From Rheinheimera pleomorphica (GTDB lineage: Bacteria > Pseudomonadota > Gammaproteobacteria > Enterobacterales > Alteromonadaceae): DNA of 64,000 bases. Position 1 is the stretch's first letter, and the number at the start of each line of letters is the position of its first letter. This document shows, piece by piece, positions 48,379 to 58,550 of the stretch. The stretch is from positions 310,001 to 374,000 of the forward strand of contig NZ_SIRR01000008.1 in assembly GCF_011634895.1 (NCBI RefSeq), written 5' to 3'. Both the position numbers and the translations under genes were made by a program. The notes under the pieces were generated by a model. That model was given only the letters and a program-made list of their open reading frames with translations, made no database searches and had not been told where the DNA came from.

Positions 48379-49131
48379 TTAATCCTTTGCACCTTTTGTA
48401 ACTGCAAGGCAAATTTGCGCAAATTCTGCTGGTTTCAGGCTGGCGCCACCTACCAGCGCACCATCGATGTCGGCTTGCTGAAATAACGCAGCGCAATTGT
48501 CTGCATTAACACTGCCGCCATACAACAATTTCACCCCTACTGCCGCCTGCGCGTCGTATTGAGCCAGATGTTGCCGGATAAACGCATGCGTTTGTTGCGC
48601 CTGCTCCGGAGTGGCTGACTCACCTGTACCTATGGCCCATATTGGCTCGTAAGCAACTACCGATTTCGCCAGTAATTCGGGCTGCGAAGCATACACCGCA
48701 TCAAGTTGCCGCGCAAGAACCTGCTGTGTTTTTTCTTGCTGCCGCTCAGCCAATGACTCACCAATACACAGGATTGGTATCAAACCGGCCGTGACCGCAG
48801 TAGCCAGTTTTGCCGCAACCAGTGCATCGGTTTCAAAATTCAGGGTGCGCCGCTCAGAATGTCCGACGATGACATAAGTCGCCCCCGCTTCCAGCAGTAG
48901 TTCTGCACTTAACTCACCGGTAAAGGCACCCCGACTTTCCTGGCTTAGCGTCTGGGCCCCCAGGGCAAAATTACGCTCAGCAGAAAACCTGTTTAGCAGT
49001 GTCGCCGGCGGACATACCAACACGTCAACATTATCGAGCGGCAACGGCGTCAGTGCCGTTGTCATGTCCGTGACCAGAGCGGCAGAACCGTTCATTTTCC
49101 AGTTCGCGGCGATCAGGGCTTTACGTTGCAT
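48379..49131 (-). CDS. tpiA: Triosephosphate isomerase
   Basis: The 250-residue enzyme has AANWKMNG near the start, His in IVGHSERR, the catalytic Glu in VVAYEPIWAIGTG and the phosphate loop LYGGSVNADN. It interconverts DHAP and glyceraldehyde-3-phosphate. It lies between glmM and secG as in many gammaproteobacteria. Confidence 0.98.
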   Translation of the reverse strand: MQRKALIAANWKMNGSAALVTDMTTALTPLPLDNVDVLVCPPATLLNRFSAERNFALGAQTLSQESRGAFTGELSAELLLEAGATYVIVGHSERRTLNFETDALVAAKLATAVTAGLIPILCIGESLAERQQEKTQQVLARQLDAVYASQPELLAKSVVAYEPIWAIGTGESATPEQAQQTHAFIRQHLAQYDAQAAVGVKLLYGGSVNADNCAALFQQADIDGALVGGASLKPAEFAQICLAVTKGAKD

Positions 49132-49213
49132 TTGGTTATATCCTGTTGTAAGTCCGGCGCGATATTAACTAACCACGCCGGTGCAAACAAGTATAAGTGG
49201 CGTATTTGGACAA

Positions 49214-50548
49214 TCAACTGGCGATTTTTACCGCAGCGGCGATGCGCTCAGCATACTGGCGTACTAACGCTTCCTGCTCTCCCTCTACCATTACGCGGAT
49301 CAAAGGCTCGGTGCCACTTTTGCGGATCAGTACCCGGCCACTGCCGTTCAATTCTGCTTCTACTTCGGCAATAACCTGCTTTACATGCTGTTTTTCCAAC
49401 GGCGCCGTGCCTTTTTCAAACTTCACATTTACCAACACCTGTGGCAGCTTATGCATACCCTGGCTAAATTCGGCCAGCGTCATTTTGGCTTCGATCATCG
49501 CCGTCAGTACCTGCAGTGAGGCAATAATGCCGTCACCGGTGCAGGTGTGGTCTAAATTCAGCACATGGCCAGAGTTTTCACCACCGATACGCCAGTTTTT
49601 CTCCCGCAGTAACTCCATCACATATCGATCGCCTACCTTGCTACGCTCAAACGGAATGTCCAGCTGTTTTAATGCCAGCTCCAGCCCCAGGTTGCTCATC
49701 AGGGTACCGACAACGCCACCTTGCAGTTTGTTTTGCGCTTTGGCGGCGCGGGCAATGATGTAGACAATTTCATCGCCATCGATAATGCGGCCACTATGGT
49801 CGGCCATCATTACCCGGTCACCATCACCATCGTAAGCAATGCCTAAGTCAGCCTGGCGTTCAACCACCGTTTGCTGCAGCAATTCAGTATGGGTAGCACC
49901 ACATTTATCATTGATGTTTAAGCCATCCGGGCTGGCACCTATTACGATTACTTCAGCGCCCAGTTCTTTAAATACCGCTGGCGCGATGTGATAGGTGGCA
50001 CCGTGAGCACAGTCGATCACAATCTTCATGCCACTGAGTGATAAATGATTGGGCAGATGGCTTTTACAAAACTCGATATAGCGGCCGGCCGCATCGTCGA
50101 TACGCTGCGCTTTACCCAGCTTTTCCGAGCTTTCACATACCATAGGTTGCTCAAGTTCGTATTCTATTGCCAGCTCAACCTCATCCGGTAACTTAGTGCC
50201 ATCGGCCGAGAAAAATTTAATGCCATTGTCATAATACGGATTATGCGAAGCGCTAATGACAATGCCTGCCTCAGCACGAAAGGTACGGGTTAGGTACGCC
50301 ACTGCCGGTGTCGGCATAGGCCCCAACAAACGCACATCAATGCCTGCTGCAATTAAGCCGGCTTCCAGTGCCGTTTCCAGCAGATAACCGGAGATACGAG
50401 TATCCTTACCTATCAATACCTTACGAGTACCACGCTGTGATAACACCCGGCCTGCTGCCCAACCTAACTTCATGGCAAATTCCGGTGTGATCGGGAAGTC
50501 GCCCACCCGTCCACGCACACCATCAGTACCAAAATATTTTCTGCTCAT
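49214..50548 (-). CDS. glmM: Phosphoglucosamine mutase
   Basis: The 444-residue protein starts [13 protein letters not shown], has the phospho-serine loop [13 protein letters not shown], the metal-binding DGDGDRVMM and the sugar-binding [11 protein letters not shown]. It makes glucosamine-1-phosphate for peptidoglycan and LPS. It is separated from folP by three bases. Confidence 0.98.
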   Translation of the reverse strand: MSRKYFGTDGVRGRVGDFPITPEFAMKLGWAAGRVLSQRGTRKVLIGKDTRISGYLLETALEAGLIAAGIDVRLLGPMPTPAVAYLTRTFRAEAGIVISASHNPYYDNGIKFFSADGTKLPDEVELAIEYELEQPMVCESSEKLGKAQRIDDAAGRYIEFCKSHLPNHLSLSGMKIVIDCAHGATYHIAPAVFKELGAEVIVIGASPDGLNINDKCGATHTELLQQTVVERQADLGIAYDGDGDRVMMADHSGRIIDGDEIVYIIARAAKAQNKLQGGVVGTLMSNLGLELALKQLDIPFERSKVGDRYVMELLREKNWRIGGENSGHVLNLDHTCTGDGIIASLQVLTAMIEAKMTLAEFSQGMHKLPQVLVNVKFEKGTAPLEKQHVKQVIAEVEAELNGSGRVLIRKSGTEPLIRVMVEGEQEALVRQYAERIAAAVKIAS

Positions 50549-50551
50549 CCT

Positions 50552-51385
50552 TTATGCTCCAAACTGCATCGCTGTCACGACCCTGACAGCCTGCACGGTT
50601 TCTTTAACATCATGCACCCGGATAATACGGGCGCCTTTTAGTGCTGCAATAGTAGCGCAGGCCAGGCTGCCTGCCAAACGCTGTTCTACAGGTTCGTTCA
50701 GTAACTGACCAATCATTGACTTGCGCGACATCCCCGCCAGTACCGGATAGCCATCAGCGCAGAAACTGTCTAACTGCTTAAGCAGTTCATAGTTATGCGC
50801 CAGACTTTTGCCAAAACCAAAACCCGGGTCGAGAATAATATGCTCTTTGCGTACGCCGGCTTGCTCACACTGTGCAGCCCTTTGTAACAGAAACTGCTTT
50901 ACCTCAGCCACAACATCACGGTATTGCGGTGCATGCTGCATTACCCTTGGTGCGCCCTGCATGTGCATCAGGCACACTGGCAGCTGCGCGCTCACCGCGA
51001 CTTGTAATGCGCCAGGCTCCTGCAATGCCCTGACATCATTGAGCATATCGGCACCGGCCTGAACGGCCGCTGACATTACCGCGGCTTTACTGGTATCAAC
51101 GGAGATTACACAATCAAAACGTTGCCGCAGCGCTGCGACAACCGGCACCACCCGTTGCAGCTCGTCCGCTTCAGATACATCTGCAGCGCCCGGTCGGGTA
51201 GATTCCCCGCCTACATCCAGGATCACAGCGCCGTCGTTGAGCATTTGCTCGGCCTGATACAAGGCCGCATCCAGTTGATGATACTTGCCGCCATCAGAGA
51301 ACGAATCCGGTGTGACATTTAATATGCCCATGACCACCGGTTGGCGTAAATCCAGCTGGCGCTGGCGGGGTAAAGACAACAACAT
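50552..51385 (-). CDS. folP: Dihydropteroate synthase
   Basis: The 277-residue TIM barrel enzyme shows MGILNVTPDSFSDGGKY, DVGGESTRPGA and LDPGFGFGKSLAHN. It joins pABA to dihydropterin pyrophosphate in folate synthesis and is the target of sulfonamides. It follows ftsH after a terminator, so it may rely on readthrough or its own promoter. Confidence 0.97.
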   Translation of the reverse strand: MLLSLPRQRQLDLRQPVVMGILNVTPDSFSDGGKYHQLDAALYQAEQMLNDGAVILDVGGESTRPGAADVSEADELQRVVPVVAALRQRFDCVISVDTSKAAVMSAAVQAGADMLNDVRALQEPGALQVAVSAQLPVCLMHMQGAPRVMQHAPQYRDVVAEVKQFLLQRAAQCEQAGVRKEHIILDPGFGFGKSLAHNYELLKQLDSFCADGYPVLAGMSRKSMIGQLLNEPVEQRLAGSLACATIAALKGARIIRVHDVKETVQAVRVVTAMQFGA

Positions 51386-51423
51386 AACTCACCTGCTTGC
51401 TTTAAGGTATGTGACAACCAAAA

Positions 51424-51446
51424 TAAAACCCCGGCATAAACCGGGG
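51424..51446 (-). terminator. Terminator between ftsH and folP
   Basis: The stem ccccgg / ccgggg with a six-base loop is followed by ttttatttt on the minus strand, 28 bases after the ftsH stop. Confidence 0.85.
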
Positions 51447-51473
51447 CTTGGATTAACAGATCTTTTATGACTG

Positions 51474-53402
51474 TTAGTGCAAATTACCTTCCGACGGTTT
51501 GCCCGCTGCCACAGTGTCGTCTTTGCTGGCCTTGGCATCGGGTTTATCGTCTGAACCCGGTTTATCACGGGGTTCCCAATTCTCTGGCTGACGTACCTCG
51601 CGGCGTGCCATTAAATCGTCAATCTGTTTTGCATCTATGGTTTCATACTTCATCAGCGCGTCTTTCATCGCGTGCAGTATGTCCATATTTTCTTCAATCA
51701 ACTTTTTCGCTCTGTCGTAGTTACGGTCAATAAAGTCACGAATTTCAGCATCGATGGCTTTAACCGTATCTTCTGACATATGCTTGTTTTTACTGACCGA
51801 GCGACCTAAAAACACTTCGCCTTCTTCATCGGCATACAGCAACGGCCCCAGCTTTTCTGAGAATCCCCACTGAGTGACCATTTTCCGGGCTAAGTCAGTC
51901 GCACGTTCAATGTCGTTCGAGGCGCCGGTGGTTACCTGCTCAAAGCCGTAAATCACTTCCTCAGCTATACGGCCACCAAACAGCGAGCTAATCATGCTCT
52001 CCAAATGGCGCTTGCTGTGCGATACCCGGTCGCGCTCCGGCAAGTACATGGTTACACCCAAGGCGCGGCCACGCGGAATAATACTAACTTTGTAAACCGG
52101 ATCGTGCTCGGGTACCAAACGGCCAACAATAGCGTGTCCCGCTTCGTGGTAGGCCGTCATCTCTTTTTCTTTTTCCGTCATTACCATAGAGCGACGTTCT
52201 GCGCCCATCATGATTTTGTCTTTGGCTTTTTCAAACTCATCCATTGACACCACGCGACGGTTGCCGCGGGCAGCAAACAGCGCCGCTTCGTTTACCAGGT
52301 TGGCTAAATCGGCACCTGAAAAACCTGGCGTACCACGGGCAATTACAGATGGCTCAACGCCTTCGGCCAGTGGTACTTTACGCATATGCACTTTTAAAAT
52401 TTGCTCGCGGCCTTTTACATCCGGTAAACCTACCACCACCTGACGGTCAAAGCGGCCAGGGCGCAATAACGCCGGATCCAATACATCAGGGCGGTTGGTT
52501 GCAGCGATGACGATAATACCTTCGTTGCCATCGAAGCCATCCATTTCAACCAGCATCTGGTTTAAGGTTTGCTCGCGCTCATCATGGCCACCGCCTAAAC
52601 CGGCACCACGCTGACGTCCCACCGCATCAATTTCGTCAATAAAGATAATACAAGGCGCGGCTTTCTTAGCTTGTTCAAACATGTCACGCACCCGTGAGGC
52701 ACCGACACCAACAAACATTTCGACGAAATCAGAACCCGAAATGGTGAAAAATGGCACCTTAGCTTCGCCGGCAATGGCTTTGGCAAGCAAGGTTTTACCG
52801 GTACCCGGCGGGCCCACCATTAAAATGCCTTTGGGAATTTTACCGCCCAGCTTTTGAAAACGCGACGGGTCACGCAGATAGTCAACCAGTTCAGATACTT
52901 CTTCTTTGGCTTCATCACAACCGGCAACATCTGCAAAAGTCGTTTTAATCTGATCTTCGCCCATTAACCGCGCTTTGCTTTTACCAAACGACATGGCCCC
53001 TTTGCCACCGCCGCCCTGCATCTGGCGCATAAAGAAAATCCAGACGCCGATAAGCAACAGCATCGGGAACCAGGAAATAAAAATGGTTGCCAGCCAGCTG
53101 CTCTCTTCCGGCTTACTGCCGTAAGAGCTCACTTCGTTTTTAATTAAGTCATCCAGCAGTTTTTCGTCATAACCTGTCGGGATCACGGTTTCAAAGCGTT
53201 CACCACTGCGTTTAACACCGGTGATCACGCCAGAGCGTTCCACTTTCACTTCGCGGATCTGCCCCTGATTTACCTCTTTGATAAACTGAGTGTAACTGGT
53301 TTGCCGGTCAACGCTGTCGCCGGGGCCAAAGCTATTGAACACCGACATTAGTACGACGGCGATCACTAACCAGACAATCAGATTCTTTGCCATGTCACTC
53401 AA
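51474..53402 (-). CDS. ftsH: ATP-dependent zinc metalloprotease FtsH
   Basis: The 642-residue protein has two N-terminal membrane helices, Walker [15 protein letters not shown], Walker [13 protein letters not shown], the SRH region and the zinc site HEAGHAIVG. It degrades membrane proteins and LpxC. The order rlmE-ftsH-folP-glmM is conserved. The C-terminal tail is rich in Asp/Lys. Confidence 0.98.
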   Translation of the reverse strand: MSDMAKNLIVWLVIAVVLMSVFNSFGPGDSVDRQTSYTQFIKEVNQGQIREVKVERSGVITGVKRSGERFETVIPTGYDEKLLDDLIKNEVSSYGSKPEESSWLATIFISWFPMLLLIGVWIFFMRQMQGGGGKGAMSFGKSKARLMGEDQIKTTFADVAGCDEAKEEVSELVDYLRDPSRFQKLGGKIPKGILMVGPPGTGKTLLAKAIAGEAKVPFFTISGSDFVEMFVGVGASRVRDMFEQAKKAAPCIIFIDEIDAVGRQRGAGLGGGHDEREQTLNQMLVEMDGFDGNEGIIVIAATNRPDVLDPALLRPGRFDRQVVVGLPDVKGREQILKVHMRKVPLAEGVEPSVIARGTPGFSGADLANLVNEAALFAARGNRRVVSMDEFEKAKDKIMMGAERRSMVMTEKEKEMTAYHEAGHAIVGRLVPEHDPVYKVSIIPRGRALGVTMYLPERDRVSHSKRHLESMISSLFGGRIAEEVIYGFEQVTTGASNDIERATDLARKMVTQWGFSEKLGPLLYADEEGEVFLGRSVSKNKHMSEDTVKAIDAEIRDFIDRNYDRAKKLIEENMDILHAMKDALMKYETIDAKQIDDLMARREVRQPENWEPRDKPGSDDKPDAKASKDDTVAAGKPSEGNLH

Positions 53403-53451
53403 GGTTATAACCTCTTTTTACCGATAAATAGATAATTACCCGGCTACTTTA

Positions 53452-54081
53452 CTAGACTTTAAAGCCGGTCGCCACGATATATGTCTCACGCGAACGTGCG
53501 CGGGACGAATCAGGCTTGCGAATTTTTACAGTAGTGAACGCCGAGCGCACGTCTTTTAAAAACTGCTCGAAGCCATCACCCTGAAATACTTTGACCACAA
53601 AACTGCCATTTTGCTTCAATACTTTGTTACACATATCCAATGCCAGCTCTACCAGATAGATAGAACGTGCCTGATCAGTGGTGTCATTACCACTCATATT
53701 CGGCGCCATATCGGACAGTAATACATCTACGTTCTTACCGTTGATCCGGCTCAGTAATGCGTCTAACACCGCGTCTTCACGAAAGTCACCCTGCAAGAAA
53801 CTTACACCGTTTATCGGATCCATCGGCAGAATATCGCAAGCGATTACGCTACCCTTGTCGCCCACCAGGCCGACACAAAACTGCGACCAACTGCCCGGTG
53901 CCGATCCCAAATCGACCACGGTCATCCCCGGTTTAATCAGTTTGTCCTGCTGGTTAATCTCTTCCAGTTTAAACGCTGCGCGCGAGCGCAGCCCTAATTT
54001 TTGTGCTTTTTGCACAAATTGATCATCGAAATGCTCTTTCAACCAGCGGGTCGAACTGGCAGAGCGCTTTTTCTTGGTCAT
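53452..54081 (-). CDS. rlmE: 23S rRNA (uridine2552-2'-O)-methyltransferase
   Basis: The 209-residue RrmJ/FtsJ-type enzyme shows [14 protein letters not shown], the SAM site [13 protein letters not shown] and [16 protein letters not shown]. It methylates U2552 of 23S rRNA late in 50S assembly. It is divergent from yhbY, as in E. coli. Confidence 0.97.
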   Translation of the reverse strand: MTKKKRSASSTRWLKEHFDDQFVQKAQKLGLRSRAAFKLEEINQQDKLIKPGMTVVDLGSAPGSWSQFCVGLVGDKGSVIACDILPMDPINGVSFLQGDFREDAVLDALLSRINGKNVDVLLSDMAPNMSGNDTTDQARSIYLVELALDMCNKVLKQNGSFVVKVFQGDGFEQFLKDVRSAFTTVKIRKPDSSRARSRETYIVATGFKV

Positions 54082-54164
54082 GCTGTCACTCTTAAATAGT
54101 GTTATGCGTTAGATGGCGCTACAATAACGCAAATTCAAGCGTTACCTGCAAAAATGAGCATTTT

Positions 54165-54461
54165 ATGAGTTTAACCAACAAACAGAAACAATTTTTAAAA
54201 GCCAAGGCACATGAGCTAAAGCCTGTCGTGCTGCTAGGCGGCAACGGCTTAACAGAAGGTGTTGTCGCTGAAATTGACAACGCCCTGAGCTTTCACGAGC
54301 TGATTAAAGTAAAAGTGCCGACTGAAGATCGCGAACAGAAAGTACTGATTATGGACGCCATTATCCGTGAAACCAAAGCCGATAAGGTGCAGGTTATCGG
54401 AAAAACCCTGGTGTTGTTCCGTCCCAGCGATGATAAAAAGATCGTGCTGCCGCGCGGTTAA
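54165..54461 (+). CDS. yhbY: Ribosome-associated RNA-binding protein YhbY (CRM domain)
   Basis: ATG 54165 gives 98 residues: LTNKQKQFLKAKAHELKPVV then the GxxG loop LGGNGLTEGVVAEI, the CRM fold. It associates with pre-50S particles. An upstream extension to 54099 is rejected because it overlaps the rlmE promoter region. A weak hairpin follows (54470-54503). Confidence 0.94.
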   Translation: MSLTNKQKQFLKAKAHELKPVVLLGGNGLTEGVVAEIDNALSFHELIKVKVPTEDREQKVLIMDAIIRETKADKVQVIGKTLVLFRPSDDKKIVLPRG

Positions 54462-54533
54462 CTCCAACTATGCCGTCATCTGTCAGCTGAATACGGCGGC
54501 ATAAACTGATTGTATCTGCCGCCCGTATGCCGC

Positions 54534-56276
54534 CTAACATAACCTTGAGCCTTGCAGTAATTGACAAAATTGCTCTACCGGCATCGGTTTACCATAAAAA
54601 AATCCCTGTGCCACTTCACAGCCCATATTGTGCAGTAGCTGATGCTGCACTTCCGTTTCGACGCCCTCCACTACCATCGCTAATTGCAAATCTTGCAGCA
54701 TAGCGTGCAAGCGTTTCAAAATGCACTGCGATTTGTAGTTTGACGTGACATCAAAAATAACAGAACGATCGATTTTTACCGTATCCAGCGGCATATTTTT
54801 TAAATACACCAAACTAGAGTAGCCGGTTCCAAAGTCATCTAACGCAATACGCAACCCCTGCTGTCTTAAACGGGACAGTAGCTGCATGGCTTGCGCCGGA
54901 TTATCGATAAAGGCGCTTTCGGTTACTTCCATCTCCAGCGCGGCCGCAGGCAAATTATGCCGTTGCAGGCAATTAAGTAACCAGTCAGCGAAATCAGCTT
55001 CACTGAGTTGACGGGCCGAGACATTAAATGAAATTAATGGCCGCCGTTGCTCCGGCAACAGTTGTACCACTCGGCACAATTCATTAATCACCCAGCGGTC
55101 CAGATGAATAATTAACCGGCTTTCTTCAGCGATAGCGATAAATTCTGCCGGACTTACCCATCCCAGCTGGGCAGAGCACCAGCGCAGCAGCACTTCAGCA
55201 CCACAGATTTTTCGGCTTTGCATGACAACTTTGGCTTGAAAATATAAGCTAAGCTCACTTGGCACAGCGCTAAGCTCAGCACTGAGTAAATGCTTGATCT
55301 GGTGCCGGCGGACAGATGCCGCAGCTTGTCTGGCATTGTAAAAACACACTCTGCCGCCGCCCTGCTTTTTGGCATGGAACAAGGCGGTTTCTGCTGCCTG
55401 CAGTAACAGCTCTTCGCTATCACCATCCAGCGGATAGCGGGCTACGCCTATCGCCGGTGTCGTGCTTACCTGAATATCATCCAGCAAATAAGACTGGCTA
55501 AGGCCGTCAATAAAACCTTGCAATTGTGTCTCAACAGCAGCGTCTGTGCAGGCAGACACCGCCAGTACCACATAGTCATCGGCATACAGCCGCACCAGGG
55601 TTTGCTCTGGGCTAACTGCCGCTTTTAATGTCTGCGCCTGCGCTTTGATTAACAAGTCACCATATTTCAGGCCATGTTGTTGATTTACCTGTGTTAGTTG
55701 GCCACCGTCAATCCAGACAACATGCAACATTAAGTTTAGTGCGCGGCATTGTGCCAATATTTGTGGAAAGCGGCTGACCAGTAGCTCGCGGTTACCTAAA
55801 CCGGTCAGGTTATCCAGCGTTAGCAGCTTGCGACGCTGCTGATCGTGCAACCTGACAATGCTCAAGTCCTGAAATACTGATAAGTAATGCGTGATCTGCT
55901 TCTGTTCGTTATAGATTGCCGTAATTTTTAACCACTGCTGATAAACCGAATTATCTTTGCGCCGGTTCCAAATCCGGCCCTGCCAACTACCCGTAGTGCT
56001 AATAGCGGCCCACATCTGTTGATAAAAGCTGGCGTCGTGATGCGATGAGCGTAATATCGCCGGGGTTTTGCCCAGCACCTCCGCTGCGGTAAAACCAGTG
56101 ATACAACTAAAGGCCTGATTGACCCGTAAAATGATGGCTGCGGCATCGGTTAACATAATGCCCTCGGCGTTATGCTGAAACAGCGACTCACACATCCGGT
56201 TTGCCAGACAATCTGTCAGCGGGTGTACCGTTAACGCCGCCGCACAGCAACCACAGTGCAGCTCATTCATTTTCAT
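54534..56276 (-). CDS. PAS-GGDEF(degenerate)-EAL cyclic di-GMP phosphodiesterase
   Basis: The 580-residue protein has an N-terminal Cys-rich stretch (ELHCGCCAAAL), a PAS domain (about 30-150), a GGDEF-like domain whose active site reads YADDY and so is probably inactive, and an EAL domain. EAL residues look intact: AEVLLRW, FNVSARQL, LEMEVTES, ALDDFGTGYSSLVYL, KIDRS and VVEGVETE. It should hydrolyse c-di-GMP. It starts one base after the MCP stop, so both are co-transcribed. Confidence 0.9.
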   Translation of the reverse strand: MKMNELHCGCCAAALTVHPLTDCLANRMCESLFQHNAEGIMLTDAAAIILRVNQAFSCITGFTAAEVLGKTPAILRSSHHDASFYQQMWAAISTTGSWQGRIWNRRKDNSVYQQWLKITAIYNEQKQITHYLSVFQDLSIVRLHDQQRRKLLTLDNLTGLGNRELLVSRFPQILAQCRALNLMLHVVWIDGGQLTQVNQQHGLKYGDLLIKAQAQTLKAAVSPEQTLVRLYADDYVVLAVSACTDAAVETQLQGFIDGLSQSYLLDDIQVSTTPAIGVARYPLDGDSEELLLQAAETALFHAKKQGGGRVCFYNARQAAASVRRHQIKHLLSAELSAVPSELSLYFQAKVVMQSRKICGAEVLLRWCSAQLGWVSPAEFIAIAEESRLIIHLDRWVINELCRVVQLLPEQRRPLISFNVSARQLSEADFADWLLNCLQRHNLPAAALEMEVTESAFIDNPAQAMQLLSRLRQQGLRIALDDFGTGYSSLVYLKNMPLDTVKIDRSVIFDVTSNYKSQCILKRLHAMLQDLQLAMVVEGVETEVQHQLLHNMGCEVAQGFFYGKPMPVEQFCQLLQGSRLC

Positions 56277-56277
56277 G

Positions 56278-57861
56278 CTAGGACGCCTTTTGCTGCTCGG
56301 CTAAAAAATGACATGCCAGAATACTTATTTCATCCAGCTTCTGTGCCAGGGTTTCACTGTGTAGTTGTGCAATATTCGCCGCATTGGCCGCAGAGGTAGA
56401 CAGTTGCTCTACGGTGCCCACAGCAGATGTTAAGTTATCGCAGCTGGCCAACTGATAAGAACAACATGCCACAACCTCTTGCATCTGTGCTCTTATCATG
56501 CCCACTATATCAAGCACCTGTTTAATTACTGCAGCGACATTTCCCGCTGCGTCTATCGTCGTCTGCAGCACTGCAGTGCCGGATGCCAATGCATGCGAAG
56601 ACTGCTTAATGCCTCGTTGTAGTTCGTCAATAATGCGCTGAATTTCTTCGGTAGAACAGGCAGTTCTGCTGGCAAGTGCGCGTACTTCATCGGCAACAAC
56701 CGCAAAGCCACGGCCAGCGTCACCAGCCCTCGCCGCTTCAATCGCGGCATTTAGCGCCAACAAATTAGTTTGCCCGGCAACTTCACTGATCACATTAACC
56801 ACACTGCTAATATTCTCACCCTGAACACTCACAGCAGCGAATTGGTCGTTCAGATGGCTCATCTGTTGCTCCAGCTCAGTGCATACAGCAAGCATAGTAC
56901 TTAACTGCTCAGCGCCCTGTTCCGCTGCTTTACTGGTGTTCTGCGTAAGGTCAACGCTTTGCGCTATGACACCGGACACTTGTTGCTGGCTAACGGCCAG
57001 TGCATTAAGTTCGGTGACAAACGCCACTAATGACTTACACTGGTTTTCACTTTGCCTGACAGATACCTTTATTTGCTCACTGCTGGTATCCCGTGTCGCC
57101 ATTAATAAGGCCGTTGTATCAGCTAACCTGGCCATCAAGGCGCGGATTTCCTGACGCTGTGTTGATAGTGCAAAAGCAATAAGGGCATAGTTGTCAGAAC
57201 GACCGGTGTAGATATAGCTGAGTAAGGGATTACTTGAGGTGCGACAGGCAATACTATGTAAGTTGGCTAATTTCTTTTGCTGTGCCCATTGTCCGGTGCA
57301 AAATACGACTAGTAGCGCTAATACAGCAACAGCGGCCAAATGTGCAGAAATAAACAGCCACCAAACGCCTAAAACAGCCAGTCCCAGCGCTATCGCAGCA
57401 GACCACAATAATTGCACACCATTGCCGGCTAGCTTAACTGTTTTGGGTAACGTATTGCGCTGCCATTGTTCGTAGAGCTTTGCAGCCCGCTGCCGCTGTG
57501 CCGGCTGCAAATAAGTGCGGATAGATTGATACTCAATAAGCTGGCCATCTTGCATTATTGGCGTGACATAGGCATCAACCCAATAGTGATCGCCGTTTTT
57601 ACAGCGATTGATCACCGCCCCACGCCATGAACGCCCTTGCTTTAGCGTTTGCCATAAGTCTTTAAAAGCGGCAGATGGCATCGCCGGATGACGGATAATA
57701 TTGTGATTTTTGCCGATGAGTTCGTCGCGCTGATAACCGGAAACCTGGATAAATTCGTCGTTAGCGTAGGTAATGACACCCCGGGCATCCGTGGTCGTGA
57801 TTAAATGAGTGGTTTTGTCAAACTGTTTTTCTATCCCGCTAAGCTGAGCATTACGTCGCAT
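56278..57861 (-). CDS. Aer-like PAS methyl-accepting chemotaxis protein
   Basis: ATG 57861 gives 527 residues. The N-terminal PAS domain ([51 protein letters not shown]) matches Aer, which senses redox through FAD. Two membrane helices follow near 160-205. The signalling tip [20 protein letters not shown] is intact; methylation-site regions are not confirmed. A candidate FNR site and an inverted repeat lie upstream. It shares an operon with the EAL protein. Confidence 0.9.
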   Translation of the reverse strand: MRRNAQLSGIEKQFDKTTHLITTTDARGVITYANDEFIQVSGYQRDELIGKNHNIIRHPAMPSAAFKDLWQTLKQGRSWRGAVINRCKNGDHYWVDAYVTPIMQDGQLIEYQSIRTYLQPAQRQRAAKLYEQWQRNTLPKTVKLAGNGVQLLWSAAIALGLAVLGVWWLFISAHLAAVAVLALLVVFCTGQWAQQKKLANLHSIACRTSSNPLLSYIYTGRSDNYALIAFALSTQRQEIRALMARLADTTALLMATRDTSSEQIKVSVRQSENQCKSLVAFVTELNALAVSQQQVSGVIAQSVDLTQNTSKAAEQGAEQLSTMLAVCTELEQQMSHLNDQFAAVSVQGENISSVVNVISEVAGQTNLLALNAAIEAARAGDAGRGFAVVADEVRALASRTACSTEEIQRIIDELQRGIKQSSHALASGTAVLQTTIDAAGNVAAVIKQVLDIVGMIRAQMQEVVACCSYQLASCDNLTSAVGTVEQLSTSAANAANIAQLHSETLAQKLDEISILACHFLAEQQKAS

Positions 57862-57897
57862 ATTTCGCCACACCTTTGTTATTATTATGGCGAAATA
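57861..57897 (-). promoter_or_regulatory. Inverted repeat at the MCP translation start
   Basis: Arms tatttcgcca (57861-57870) and tggcgaaata (57888-57897) are perfect 10-bp complements separated by 17 bases. The loop includes aaaggtg, the likely ribosome binding site, and one arm ends on the start codon. It could be an RNA hairpin or an operator. Confidence 0.6.
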
Positions 57898-57943
57898 ATA
57901 CAAGTTCCGGATCAGAAACAGCAGGCCAAAATATGCCCACTAA

Positions 57944-57957
57944 TTGATCCTGGTCAA
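57944..57957. promoter_or_regulatory. Candidate FNR/Anr-type binding site
   Basis: TTGATCCTGGTCAA matches the FNR consensus TTGAT-N4-ATCAA at 9 of 10 conserved bases. It lies 83 bases upstream of the MCP start. Confidence 0.6.
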
Positions 57958-58016
57958 AACTCAAACAGTTAACAAACTAGCCGGTGACGCCATAAAATGG
58001 CAGTCGCTAAAACACA

Positions 58017-58042
58017 AATCCCGGCACGCAGGCCGGGATTTC
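58017..58042 (-). terminator. Terminator of carAB-greA
   Basis: A 10-bp stem (aaatcccggc / gccgggattt) with a six-base loop is followed by gtgtttt on the minus strand, 32 bases after greA. Confidence 0.8.
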
Positions 58043-58073
58043 TCGCTAGGGTGTCACGCTAAGTGGTCTGCTG

Positions 58074-58550
58074 TTATAAATACTGCACCGCAGTAATTTC
58101 AAACTCTACCACGCCTTTAGGTGTAGTAATATTAACCACGTCGTCTGCCGCTTTGCCAATTAAGCCACGGGCAATCGGCGAATTCACCGAAATCAGGTTA
58201 TTTTTGATATCCGCTTCATCGTCACCCACTATGCGGTAAGTGACTTCTTCTTCGGTGTCCAGATTCAGAATCGTCACCGTGCAACCAAAAATCACCTTAC
58301 CGGTATTAGGCAGCTTAGTCACATCAATGATCTGCGCATTCGACAGCTTGGCTTCGATATCCTGAATACGGCCTTCACAAAATCCCTGCTGTTCGCGGGC
58401 CGCATGATACTCGGCGTTTTCTTTTAAATCGCCGTGCTCTCGCGCCGTCGCTATCGCCTGAATAATGGCAGGACGCTTAACTGATTTTAATTCGTGCAGC
58501 TCAGCGCGCAGACGTTCTGCGCCCTGTACTGTCATCGGAATTGCACTCAT
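58074..58550 (-). CDS. greA: Transcription elongation factor GreA
   Basis: The 158-residue protein starts [20 protein letters not shown] and includes the coiled-coil acidic tip region [16 protein letters not shown], with the C-terminal [16 protein letters not shown]. It restarts backtracked RNA polymerase. It overlaps carB by 4 bases (ATGA). Confidence 0.97.
   Translation of the reverse strand: MSAIPMTVQGAERLRAELHELKSVKRPAIIQAIATAREHGDLKENAEYHAAREQQGFCEGRIQDIEAKLSNAQIIDVTKLPNTGKVIFGCTVTILNLDTEEEVTYRIVGDDEADIKNNLISVNSPIARGLIGKAADDVVNITTPKGVVEFEITAVQYL

Noticed and set aside
48377-48496. N-terminal extension of SecG
   Set aside because: It lies inside tpiA, and SecG proteins begin with MYEILIVV-type residues.
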